The notes below the pieces were generated by a model that did not search any database, was not told the DNA's origin, and saw only the letters and a list, made by a program, of their open reading frames with translations. The position numbers were made by a program, and so were the translations under genes. 64,000 nucleotides of DNA from Vibrio sp. FE10 (GTDB taxonomy: Bacteria; Pseudomonadota; Gammaproteobacteria; Enterobacterales; Vibrionaceae): NCBI RefSeq assembly GCF_030297155.1, contig NZ_AP028068.1, positions 2,077,827-2,141,826 on the forward strand. The letters are read 5' to 3'. Position 1 is the first letter of the stretch; each line of letters starts with the position of its first letter. This document shows, one piece after another, positions 1-9,509 of this stretch.

Positions 1-54
1 GCTGCCATTACCCAAGAACTGAGTGAAATAGTCTCAGGTGCTCAAGCTGTCTAA
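1..54 (+). CDS. atpG: ATP synthase F1 gamma subunit, C-terminal end only
   Basis: The window opens inside a reading frame ending AAITQELSEIVSGAQAV and a TAA stop. This matches the C-terminal helix of the F1 gamma subunit, the rotating central stalk inside the alpha3beta3 ring. The identification rests on the tail and on the next two genes, beta and epsilon, which follow gamma in the usual atp operon order. The rest of the gene lies outside the window. Confidence 0.85.
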   Translation, partial: AAITQELSEIVSGAQAV

Positions 55-1482
<1,428 letters not shown>

Positions 1483-1497
1483 AAAGGTAGGTGCATC

Positions 1498-1941
1498 ATG
1501 GCTATCGGAGTTACAGACAATACATTTCAACTTAATATCGTAAGTGCGGAAGGTACGCTGTTTTCAGGTCCAGCGTATGCCCTAGCCGTTTCTGGCGCTG
1601 ACGGTGAGCTGGGGATTCGCCCAGGTCACTCCCCGCTTCTAAGCAAAATAAAGCCGGGCGTGACAGTGTTTGTCACAGACCCTAAATCAGAGGGACAAGT
1701 GCTGTATGTCTCTGGTGGCATGCTCGAAGTTCAGCCGGATGTGGTCACGGTGTTAGCCGATACCGCCTTGCACGGTAAAGACATTGACCGCGCTCGCGCA
1801 GAAGAAGCGAAATATGCGGCTCTTGAGAATATCAACAAGGGCAATGTCGACATCAATTTTGCACAAGCTCAGCTTGAACTGGCAAAAGCCGTTGCTCAGC
1901 TACGCGCATCAGAACTGACGTCTTCTCGCACTCGTCACTGA
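1498..1941 (+). CDS. atpC: ATP synthase F1 epsilon subunit
   Basis: Epsilon subunit (147 aa) of the F1 stalk, which couples rotation to the c-ring and can inhibit ATP hydrolysis. The N-terminal beta sandwich shows the family motif SGADGELGIRPGHSPLL, followed by a C-terminal two-helix hairpin rich in Ala and Glu. An AGGTAGGTG ribosome binding site lies 5-13 bases before the ATG. It is the last gene of the atp operon and is followed by a strong hairpin. The helical tail is a little longer than the usual 138-140 residue protein. Confidence 0.96.
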   Translation: MAIGVTDNTFQLNIVSAEGTLFSGPAYALAVSGADGELGIRPGHSPLLSKIKPGVTVFVTDPKSEGQVLYVSGGMLEVQPDVVTVLADTALHGKDIDRARAEEAKYAALENINKGNVDINFAQAQLELAKAVAQLRASELTSSRTRH

Positions 1942-1961
1942 GAATAGAACTTAGATGCAGG

Positions 1962-1986
1962 TGCTAGATGCTAGATGCTAGATGCT
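1962..1986. repeat. 7-bp tandem repeat
   Basis: TGCTAGA is repeated three full times plus four bases in the gap between atpC and its terminator. The following bases (TAGTGCTTGATG) look like decayed copies. No coding or regulatory role is visible; it may vary in copy number between strains. Confidence 0.8.
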
Positions 1987-2004
1987 TAGTGCTTGATGTG
2001 TAAA

Positions 2005-2043
2005 TAGTCTACCCACTTAAAAACAGTTTAAGTGGGTAGACTA
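2005..2043. terminator. Hairpin closing the atp operon
   Basis: A perfect 17-bp inverted repeat (TAGTCTACCCACTTAAA and its complement) surrounds a 5-base loop. There is no long T run on either side, so it may act mainly as an mRNA 3' end or in both directions between atpC and the convergent nitrilase gene. Confidence 0.7.
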
Positions 2044-2117
2044 CATCCGATGTTATTGAATCAACCCCTTCCCTGCCGACTCCTTATTTACTCGCCTTAT
2101 CCACCAGCATCTTCACA

Positions 2118-3079
2118 TTACTTCTCAGCAAAACGCGCTTGGCGCGGATCAAGTTCATGACCAAGAGGTTGTGTAAGTGAATGATAAAGCTCTGGCTTAC
2201 GACCACGAATCCAACGTCTTCCCGTACACATATCTAACTCTGCTGCTTTTAGCTCTGCAATCACCATGTCGTTATCTACGCTGTCCGTCTCGGTGATGAT
2301 TTCCCCATAAGGGCTCAAGATCATCGCATTGCCTGTTCTGACTTCATCCATATCAACGCCGACACCATTACTAAACACCACAAACATGCCATTGTCGTGC
2401 GCTCTTGCAGGCAGCCAACGCATTAACCACTCTCGACCATTCTTACCCTGCATTTCAGCACGAATTGCTTCCGGGTTTTCATCTCGCTTAAACCATAACT
2501 CTGGGTCAATTCGCTTCATCGCGTTCGGGCTGCGTGATTGGCAACCGCCTGTCTGATGTGGGGCAATCAATATATCAGCCCCTTTCAAAGCAGTGATTCG
2601 TACGTTCTCGACCAAGTTGTTATCCCAACAAATCAAGATACCGACTTTGCAGCCATGCGGCGTATCGAACACCGTGTATTGGTCTCCACTGATCATGTGT
2701 GGGCTAACGAAGGTGTGCAGTTTTCGATGTTTCTGTACTTCTCCATTGGGCATAGCAAATACGTAGGTGTTGTATAACTCGCCATCAGTACCCTGCTCTA
2801 TCAAGCCCGCGCCAACACTCATTCCAAATTGTGTTGCTAGCGAAACAAGCTTTTGAGTCGATTCACCGCTTGGTACAGGTTCGGCTAATGCTTCAATTTC
2901 ATCGCGAGACAAAGCAGACACATGCCAATAACCGGTGATGCACATCTCTGGGAAGCTGATGATCTCTACGCCACTGTCCGCGGCTTGTTGAACGTATTGC
3001 TCAATCACCGATAAGTTATACGCCTGTCACCTGCATGGTGGTTAAATTGAACCGACGCTATTTTGATGTCTCTTTTCAT
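2118..3079 (-). pseudogene. Nitrilase-family carbon-nitrogen hydrolase, frameshifted near the N-terminus
   Basis: The body of the frame (from 3008 down, 296 codons) is a nitrilase superfamily amidase. It shows the catalytic triad motifs: Glu in FPEMCITGYW, Lys in HRKLH and Cys in ILICWDNN. The natural start is the ATG at 3079, which reads MKRDIKIASVQFNHHAGD and then runs off frame to a stop. Adding one base around 3023-3026 (GACAGGCG to GACAAGGCG) restores GDKAYNLSVIEQ and joins both halves. So a one-base deletion, or a sequencing error, breaks the gene. Translation from a GTG at 3008 would lack the first beta strand of the fold. The gene is divergent from the LysR gene, which probably controls it. 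The substrate is unknown. Confidence 0.75.
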
Positions 3080-3185
3080 GATTCGTCCTCAAGTTTCGCT
3101 TTATCTGATTTGGTATAAACTCAGTATAAAAAATCGATTCAATTCCATATAATGAAAGATATTCTTAGTACAATGAGCATTTGGA

Positions 3186-4085
3186 ATGGAATTTGATTTA
3201 CTGAAGGCATTCTGCCAGTTGGCTAAATCGGGCAATTACCGTTTGGCGTCAGAACAGCTATACATTACTCAATCAGCCCTCACTAAAAAGATTCAACGAC
3301 TTGAATCCAACATTGGGGCGTCTCTGTTTTCTCGTGGTAGGAATGGCGCAGAGCTCACGCACGCAGGCAAAACGTTACTAGCAGAAGCCCAACGTTTAGT
3401 TCATTCAATGCAGGCGTTTGAACAACTGTCAGGCTCTGTGGTGAACGGAACTCAGGGACATTTGAACATTGGTTTTGGTGTGTCTACTTATCATGAAGCG
3501 CCTAAGCTTATTGCAGCTTATAAACAGCAATATCCAGACGTTCACATCACCTTGAATGACACGCCCTCAAAGCAGCAAACAGACGAGCTATTGATCTATG
3601 AACTCGATATCAGCTTCAATAGGCTACCCTACTCTTCCGATTTAGAGAGCCTAACGCTTTTCAACGATTCCCTTGTGATTGCGATACACAAAGATCTTCT
3701 CAAACAAGCGCCAAGCAAAAATCACGTCGTCTCTGAGTTAGCGAAATGGCCTTATCTAAAGCTCGCCCAACACCGTGGCCCCGGATTAGACAGACAGATT
3801 CAACAATATTGTCTTGCCAATAAGATCGACTTATCAAAGACACAAGAAGCCGACGATATTCTTACCTTGCTGGCGTTGGTTTCTGCCAATATCGGTTTCA
3901 CCATTGTACCTAGCAGTGCGCAGTTCATTAGTAACACCGATGTGGAATTCATTGCGCTACAAGGTGAACACGCCACTTGGCCTGTCGGATTAATATGGAA
4001 TGGAAATAGCGAAAATACACTCCGGGATAGATTTGTAGCGTTTGTTGCTGATCAAGCCAAGCAAACAGAAAGCCAAAGAGGCTAA
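3186..4085 (+). CDS. LysR-family transcriptional regulator
   Basis: A 299-residue LysR-type regulator. The N-terminal helix-turn-helix reads YRLASEQLYITQSALTKKI (about residues 18-36), followed by the family signature LESNIGASLFSRGRNGAELT. The C-terminal half is the periplasmic-binding-protein-like effector domain. It is divergent from the nitrilase gene with about 106 bases between the two starts, the classical layout in which a LysR protein controls its neighbour and itself. The effector cannot be read from sequence. Confidence 0.93.
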   Translation: MEFDLLKAFCQLAKSGNYRLASEQLYITQSALTKKIQRLESNIGASLFSRGRNGAELTHAGKTLLAEAQRLVHSMQAFEQLSGSVVNGTQGHLNIGFGVSTYHEAPKLIAAYKQQYPDVHITLNDTPSKQQTDELLIYELDISFNRLPYSSDLESLTLFNDSLVIAIHKDLLKQAPSKNHVVSELAKWPYLKLAQHRGPGLDRQIQQYCLANKIDLSKTQEADDILTLLALVSANIGFTIVPSSAQFISNTDVEFIALQGEHATWPVGLIWNGNSENTLRDRFVAFVADQAKQTESQRG

Positions 4086-4155
4086 TAGACCAGTAGATCA
4101 AAAGTTAGGGCAGCAGTTCGTTGAATTAGAAAAGATAACCGAATTAGAACAAAAA

Positions 4156-4198
4156 AGGCTCTTGATGATTATGCGAATCGCACACCAGCCAAGAGCCT
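4156..4198 (-). terminator. Rho-independent terminator for the haem-protein operon
   Basis: AGGCTCTTG (4156-4164) pairs with CAAGAGCCT (4190-4198). On the minus strand the stem is followed by a run of T (the A run at 4151-4156). It lies 35 bases beyond the stop of the 4233-5555 gene and is shared with the convergent LysR gene. Confidence 0.8.
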
Positions 4199-4232
4199 AA
4201 GATTGTTGCTCACATTCAGTGAATGTTACTCG

Positions 4233-5555
4233 TTACTTAATCGGCAACGCAATAACACTGCCTTCAGAACCCTCACCAATACCAACCGTGAACGGGAACG
4301 CGACATAGTGGAAACGTGTTGTTGTTTCGCCATCGTGAATCGCGATGTTCATGTCATAAGTGCCGCCAATTTCCATGATTTTGTCATCTTCTGGGTGGCC
4401 AGTGTTCAACTTACGCTTGAAGATAACCGTGTATTTTCCGTCTTCCCATGAAGAGAATACTTGGTTGTTATCCCCCGCAGAACCTGCGCCTTCTCGGTTT
4501 AATCGACCTTGAAGATATTGGCCTTCTTCAATTTTACTCGCGTCGTAAGGCATCACGTTAACGCCTTCAACCATTGCTATCTTCTTGTTGAGATCGTTGA
4601 AGTCTTCTTTATTCAGCGCGTAGAAACCGGTTACCGACTTATCGTACATGTACTTAGGTAGGCCTGTTTTCCTATCGAAGTTCCAAGTAAACACTGTGGT
4701 GCCTTTATCGTTCAAACGATACTCAAAGACATAACCATCATCAGCACTATTGGTCGGTGCAGAGCGCGTCGAACGCCATTGCATCAAATCAACAAACTGC
4801 CCTTCCGCTTTCAGCTTATCGATTTCTTCTTGTGGCTTCACTTTGTCCCAGTTTACGCCGTAACGCTCAGTGCGAGACTCTGGAAGGTACTTACGAATAT
4901 CTTTTTGATCTAAGCCAAACGCGCCAACTACATCCAATGCTTGAACATCTCTCGTAGTCGCTTGGCCGATATCACGCGCACCACGGTGGCACGACATCCA
5001 ACACCCTTGTTCGCGGAACTGCAATACCGAGCCATCGTCAATCATCAGCGAAAAACGGTCTTCATAGATAGGTGTGTAAGGGTTCTTGCCTCGGTCACCG
5101 CCAATGATTGTCCATTTGCCGTCTTGGAAAAGAAGCGTGTCGTGTAAGCGCGCTGGGAAAGGCGATTCCGTTTCCCACGTTCCTTTTACGTAAAGGTGTT
5201 CATCATCGTGCGCAAATTGGAACTCGGCAGGAATTGACCCTTTTTTGTCTGGGAAGTTACCTAGCCTGTCGTCTTGCACCAACATTTCACCAAGACCTTC
5301 TTCTTCACCTTGGTGGCAGCTCGAACAGGTTTTGGTTTCAAAGCCTTTTTTGAGCGTGCCTTTATGCGCTGGCGAATTGATCCAATCGAAGGTCACTTTG
5401 CCTGGGAAAAACATGGTTTTCTCAACCACAGGAATGTCGCTCCAATCGACGTCTAATTCCGTGTCGTAAATACTCATGTTGTAGGCATTGGCACTCAAAG
5501 ACAAACCACTTAGTGCAGCGAGTAAAACGCTATTTCTTACAGAGAACATCATCAT
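4233..5555 (-). CDS. Periplasmic haem-binding protein of the ethylbenzene dehydrogenase gamma-like family
   Basis: A 440-residue exported protein with a clear signal peptide (hydrophobic segment ending SLSANA). It has a canonical c-type haem motif CSSCH near residue 80 and an unusual CX3CH motif (CWMSCH) near residue 190. The rest resembles the haem-binding EB_dh-type beta-sandwich fold found in ethylbenzene and dimethylsulfide dehydrogenase gamma-like proteins. It starts one base after the stop of the cytochrome b561 gene, so both are co-transcribed and the b561 protein is a likely electron partner. It is probably a periplasmic electron carrier; the terminal donor or acceptor is not known. 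The start is the first of three consecutive ATGs, with a GGAAGAA ribosome binding site. Confidence 0.82.
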   Translation of the reverse strand: MMMFSVRNSVLLAALSGLSLSANAYNMSIYDTELDVDWSDIPVVEKTMFFPGKVTFDWINSPAHKGTLKKGFETKTCSSCHQGEEEGLGEMLVQDDRLGNFPDKKGSIPAEFQFAHDDEHLYVKGTWETESPFPARLHDTLLFQDGKWTIIGGDRGKNPYTPIYEDRFSLMIDDGSVLQFREQGCWMSCHRGARDIGQATTRDVQALDVVGAFGLDQKDIRKYLPESRTERYGVNWDKVKPQEEIDKLKAEGQFVDLMQWRSTRSAPTNSADDGYVFEYRLNDKGTTVFTWNFDRKTGLPKYMYDKSVTGFYALNKEDFNDLNKKIAMVEGVNVMPYDASKIEEGQYLQGRLNREGAGSAGDNNQVFSSWEDGKYTVIFKRKLNTGHPEDDKIMEIGGTYDMNIAIHDGETTTRFHYVAFPFTVGIGEGSEGSVIALPIK

Positions 5556-5556
5556 A

Positions 5557-6081
5557 TTATTTCTTCCCCATCATTCGGCTAAGGGTTTCATCTTTAAGGA
5601 TAAAGTGGTGATAAAGCGCGGCACCAACGTGCATAGCGACCAACAGGTAACAGATGATTTCTAAGAAAGAGTGAAGACCAGAAGCAAAATCGATCAAACC
5701 TGAATTACGTTCTGCAAACCCAGGAATGGTGAATAAACCAAATACCACGGTATCTTTGGCTTTTGCCATCGCGATAAGCAAACCAGATAACGGCATCAAA
5801 ATTAGAATGCCGTACAAGGCCAAATGAGCCATATGTGCCATGAACTTTTCGAACTTAGTGCCAAGCGCGTTCGGCTTTCCAGCCCAGTTCATCCAAACAA
5901 TACGAGCCAAATACAGCACAATAACCAACATGCCCAAAGATTGGTGAACACCAAAAGCAAATGAATCAGGATCTGGCGCAAGCAGCATGATCAACAACGC
6001 ACCGATAAAGGCAACGGCAGATATGATATGTATAAACTTACTGACAGGACTGAAATGCTCGGTAGGGACAAATACCTTCAT
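5557..6081 (-). CDS. Cytochrome b561-family membrane protein
   Basis: A 174-residue four-helix membrane protein of the bacterial cytochrome b561 / Ni-hydrogenase b-subunit type. Histidines sit at the expected helix positions (FIHIIS, GVHQSLG, AHLALYG and AMHVGAALYHH) for two b-type haems. It moves electrons between the quinone pool and a partner on the periplasmic side. It is the first gene of a two-gene operon with the exported haem protein immediately downstream, a natural redox partner. Confidence 0.9.
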   Translation of the reverse strand: MKVFVPTEHFSPVSKFIHIISAVAFIGALLIMLLAPDPDSFAFGVHQSLGMLVIVLYLARIVWMNWAGKPNALGTKFEKFMAHMAHLALYGILILMPLSGLLIAMAKAKDTVVFGLFTIPGFAERNSGLIDFASGLHSFLEIICYLLVAMHVGAALYHHFILKDETLSRMMGKK

Positions 6082-6550
6082 AATTAATTCCTAAGTGTAT
6101 CGTTAATAAAGAGAAAATTTTATTGATATGATTTTTATTATCTTCAGCAGCTAATACCACTAAAGTACTAACATTATATTTTCTACTCACACTCAGGACT
6201 TTTGATGACGGTCAATTTCCTTTCCGGACAGACTTTAATCGCCAACAAACCATTGAAATAGCTGAATATATTGAAGGGTATCTACAGATTAGAGTTATGT
6301 AAAAAAACAAGATAAATTTATTTATCAGATTTTAAAGTTACCGATAATTAAATTACAGAGAATGAAGAGGTTAGATATTAGCACCGTACCGAATATCATC
6401 TCATGATATGTTTTTGGGTATAGATTCAGCTAAGCACAGACGAATAAATCATCATTAGAAAGTGACTATTGAAGCCTAAGATATACTCTTTAAAACAACT
6501 GCCAAGTACACACGATTTCACCTTTAAACGACTCTGACACGCAGGATACA
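6082..6550. other. AT-rich intergenic region with no gene
   Basis: About 470 AT-rich bases upstream of the b561 operon. They must hold that operon's promoter, but no operator could be assigned. One frame stays open at 6198-6302 without a start codon. No RNA gene was recognised. Confidence 0.5.
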
Positions 6551-6590
6551 GATACAAAAAGGCTCACTAAATAGTGAGCCTTTTTGTATC
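6551..6590. terminator. Strong bidirectional terminator-like hairpin
   Basis: A 19-bp perfect inverted repeat (6551-6569 with 6572-6590) has AAAAA and TTTTT at the outer ends of the stem. On the minus strand it lies 39 bases after the stop of the S4 protein gene. Confidence 0.85.
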
Positions 6591-6628
6591 TTCTGAACGT
6601 AAAACCAAGGTTTAACGTTGCTTAAGTT

Positions 6629-7177
6629 TTAGAAGAATTCGATCGAGTTACGGCCGCTTTTGTCGTCACGTTGTGGCTTAGGCGTATCCGCTTTCTTTTT
6701 CGGTTTGTTTTCTTTCTTCTTCTCTTTTTTCTCTTTCTTTGGTTCAGCCGTTGCGCTTAGCATTTCTGCTTTGCTTTTCTTAGATTCTTTCTTCTTAGAA
6801 TCCTTTTTAGACTGACCTTTCTTCGCCTTGTTGTCTTTTTTAGGCGCGTCTTTCTTTTTCGGCTTTTCTGATTCTTCTTGTACCGGCTGATCACACACCA
6901 CTACATAGTACTCTTGGTTGAATTCAAAGAAGTCGCCATCGTACATTTTACGACGTTTACGAGTTTCTAATTCACCATTTACCGCAACATAACCTTCAGA
7001 AATGATGTGCTTAGCTTCACCGCCACCACTCACTAGGTTAGCAATTTTAAACACTTTGTAGAGTTCGATTGGCTGAGACGATACATCAATACCAATTGCT
7101 TCGATCTCAATCTCTTCGCCTTCTTCGCCCAGCTCTTGGCCTTCGTAATCAGCGTCTTCGTAATGTTCTTGGTCCAT
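6629..7177 (-). CDS. S4-domain RNA-binding protein with a lysine-rich tail
   Basis: 182 residues in three parts: an acidic N-terminus (DYEGQELGEEGEEIEIEA), an S4-type RNA-binding domain of the YbcJ type (about residues 28-100, with IELYKVFKIANLVSGGG and EGYVAVNGELETRKRRK), and a low-complexity Lys/Glu tail of about 70 residues. S4 domains bind structured RNA, often rRNA. From memory the YbcJ protein itself is only about 70 residues long, so both ends here are extensions. It is transcribed alone and ends at a strong hairpin. The RNA target is unknown. Confidence 0.85.
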   Translation of the reverse strand: MDQEHYEDADYEGQELGEEGEEIEIEAIGIDVSSQPIELYKVFKIANLVSGGGEAKHIISEGYVAVNGELETRKRRKMYDGDFFEFNQEYYVVVCDQPVQEESEKPKKKDAPKKDNKAKKGQSKKDSKKKESKKSKAEMLSATAEPKKEKKEKKKENKPKKKADTPKPQRDDKSGRNSIEFF

Positions 7178-7255
7178 GGTGACCTCTACCTAAATATGTA
7201 CTTCTGAAATATTGGGCGCAGTGTAATCTTAAAACAAGTAAATGACCATGTTGAA

Positions 7256-8545
7256 TTATGGCTCAAGCCTAGGAAACGACAACGCAAAGCACGCACCATC
7301 CATATAGCTTTCGCCAACTGTCACATGTGCTTGGTGTCGGTCACACACTTGTTTGACGATAGCTAATCCTAAGCCATGACCCGTTTTTCCCTTATTCCTA
7401 GCGGCATTAGCACTGTAAAAAGGATCAAACAGATAAGGCCAATGCTCCGTTTCAACGCCTTTCCCGTCATCATGAACTTCAATAACAAATTCATTGTCGG
7501 TATACCACAACTCAATAACGATCTTAGTATCAGCAAACTTAAAAGCATTCCTTACTATATTGTCCACCGCCCTATTGAATAACTTTAGATCGACATAAAA
7601 AGAGGCTGGGACTTTTAGTGGCACCTTGATGAGATCGAGTGTTGTCTCTTTCTCCCAAATGCTAAAACGCTCGTTTAACCATTCATTGGCATCAATAGGT
7701 TGCTTAAGCAATTCAAAGCCCCCTCTTTCCAATCGAGCGTAATACAATAGCTCATCAACCATGTCTTCCATTTCTTCCGTATCAGCAAGAATACGGGCTA
7801 TCGCTTTAGATTGTTGCGGAGTTGGCGCTAAGTCACTCAACAACTCAGCCTGCCACTGAATTCGGAATATAGGCGTCCTTAGCTCGTGAGCAACAGCATT
7901 AGTCAAAGACTTATTACTATTGATTAAATCTCTTATCTTGTCCGCCATAACATTAAAGCTACGGTTTAACGTACCTAGTTTTATGCTATTTTTTTCGGAC
8001 GCTCTTTCTAGTAGATCCCCATGAGAAAAAGCAACCGTCGCCATTTCAAGGTTATTTAATCGGCGCTTGATTCTCCAAACCAAAAACAAGCCGCTAAACG
8101 CAAAACCAGTTATGGCAAACACCCAAATAAGACGGTTTTCAAATTTGATTTGCTTCCTCAGATAAGAATCTTTGTTCTTAGATAACTCATATAACTCATC
8201 ACTTCCAACCAACCTTAACCAAAGGAAGTATTCGTCATGGTAGTAAACATTTCGGCCTTGCTGCTGAAACGCTTTTCTCACTAGTTCTGGAGCATTATCA
8301 AAAGGTATGATTCGCAGGTTCTGCCGAGTCTTATCCGCATAATTTTTTAATAGATTCTGCGTTTCAAGCAAACCTTTTTCACGGTAAACCACATCAATCA
8401 ATTCTTGATAGGCTTCTGCTTCATGGTCTCGTAATATGTATTCGTAGTCAGTGCTTAACTTGTAAACAATAAAAGCATAGGAATATATACTCACTAAGAA
8501 AATGACAGTCAGCCCCGCTAGGTATTCAAAATAGATACGTCGCAT
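7256..8545 (-). CDS. Sensor histidine kinase
   Basis: A 429-residue membrane kinase. A transmembrane helix lies near residues 8-28, a periplasmic sensor loop follows to about 138, a second helix is at 138-158, then HAMP. The H-box is AVAHELRTPIF, the N-box is VDNIVRNAFKFA, and the G-boxes are DDGKGVE and GHGLGLAIV. It phosphorylates the response regulator encoded 19 bases upstream in the same operon. The overall plan resembles RstB-type sensors. The signal is not evident from the sequence. Confidence 0.93.
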   Translation of the reverse strand: MRRIYFEYLAGLTVIFLVSIYSYAFIVYKLSTDYEYILRDHEAEAYQELIDVVYREKGLLETQNLLKNYADKTRQNLRIIPFDNAPELVRKAFQQQGRNVYYHDEYFLWLRLVGSDELYELSKNKDSYLRKQIKFENRLIWVFAITGFAFSGLFLVWRIKRRLNNLEMATVAFSHGDLLERASEKNSIKLGTLNRSFNVMADKIRDLINSNKSLTNAVAHELRTPIFRIQWQAELLSDLAPTPQQSKAIARILADTEEMEDMVDELLYYARLERGGFELLKQPIDANEWLNERFSIWEKETTLDLIKVPLKVPASFYVDLKLFNRAVDNIVRNAFKFADTKIVIELWYTDNEFVIEVHDDGKGVETEHWPYLFDPFYSANAARNKGKTGHGLGLAIVKQVCDRHQAHVTVGESYMDGACFALSFPRLEP

Positions 8546-8564
8546 ATTATTTATTCAGCTACCG

Positions 8565-9269
8565 TTACCAACGTTCGGGTACGAACAAGTAGCCTTTGCC
8601 TCTTACAGTGATGATCTTTTTAGGTGGGACAGTTATGTCATTAAGCTTTTTACGTAAGATTACGATTTTGTTGTCGATAAAGCGGTCAATGCCATCGTAA
8701 TCAACACCTCTCAACTGTTGAGTCAAAAAGTTACGTGATAACACCTGTTCCGGCGAGGAAGCTAATAGCCAAAGCAGTTCAAATTCGCTCTCCGCTATGG
8801 ATATATCTTTTCCAATATGCGTACAGGCTTTGGTTGTGCGGTTTAAATTTAACTTACCAAAAACCAGTTCATTCTTACTCACTTCAGCACTTATTGAACT
8901 GTCAGGAATACGACGCAAAAGCATCCTCACTCGAGCAAGTAAGACTCTTTGGCGAATTGGTTTGCTAATAAAGTCATCGGCACCAGTTTCTAACGCTGCA
9001 ACATGGTCAAAATCATCATCACTAGCTGTAAGAATGAGTATCTTTCCCTTAAACTGACTCCGGACTTGCCTACAAATAGTTAGCCCATCAACTTCTGGCA
9101 ACATAAGATCAAGTAGAACAATGTCGGGCTGAATATTTAAGATTTGTTCACTCGCTGATGCGCCATCAGAAATAGTGACTACATCAAAAGATTGGCTTTC
9201 AAAATATTCCTGTAACATCTCTCTTAAGATGGGATCGTCTTCTACGATCACTAGTTTCGGGTTGGTCAT
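8565..9269 (-). CDS. OmpR/PhoB-type response regulator
   Basis: 234 residues. The receiver domain has acidic residues in VEDDP, the phospho-acceptor Asp in VLLDLMLPEVDG, Thr in ILTASDDD and Lys in ISKPI. The C-terminal winged helix ends in IDNKIVILRKKL and VRGKGYLFVP. It is the first gene of a two-gene operon with the sensor kinase. It resembles RstA-type regulators, but no target site could be assigned. Confidence 0.94.
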   Translation of the reverse strand: MTNPKLVIVEDDPILREMLQEYFESQSFDVVTISDGASASEQILNIQPDIVLLDLMLPEVDGLTICRQVRSQFKGKILILTASDDDFDHVAALETGADDFISKPIRQRVLLARVRMLLRRIPDSSISAEVSKNELVFGKLNLNRTTKACTHIGKDISIAESEFELLWLLASSPEQVLSRNFLTQQLRGVDYDGIDRFIDNKIVILRKKLNDITVPPKKIITVRGKGYLFVPERW

Positions 9270-9444
9270 AAATCCTTCTCACCATTCCTATTGCTACCTT
9301 GCGAACCGCCCGCCTCTCTATTGCGAAATTCAGCACATTCTCTTACATAGCTTATATTTATAAAAATAACAAAAACATCTATATAACATATAAATAAAAG
9401 GTAATGCAGCTAAAAATAGACCATAAGCTCTTAATTTTAGACTC

Positions 9445-9478
9445 AAAAAAACCGGTTAACTTAATAAGGTAACCGGTT
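9445..9478 (-). terminator. Rho-independent terminator after the metallopeptidase gene
   Basis: AACCGGTTA (9450-9458) pairs with TAACCGGTT (9470-9478). Read on the minus strand, the stem is followed by a T run from the A-rich stretch at 9445-9451. It lies 32 bases after the metallopeptidase stop and ends the long minus-strand unit. Confidence 0.85.
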
Positions 9479-9509
9479 CAATTTATGGGTTTAATTAAAC
9501 ATTTGTTGT

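Noticed and set aside
6198..6302. Open frame in the b561 upstream region that reads like protein (FDDGQFPFRTDFNRQQTIE).
   Set aside because: It has no usable start codon and no family could be named. It may be a trace of an old gene or chance, so it is not listed as a feature.
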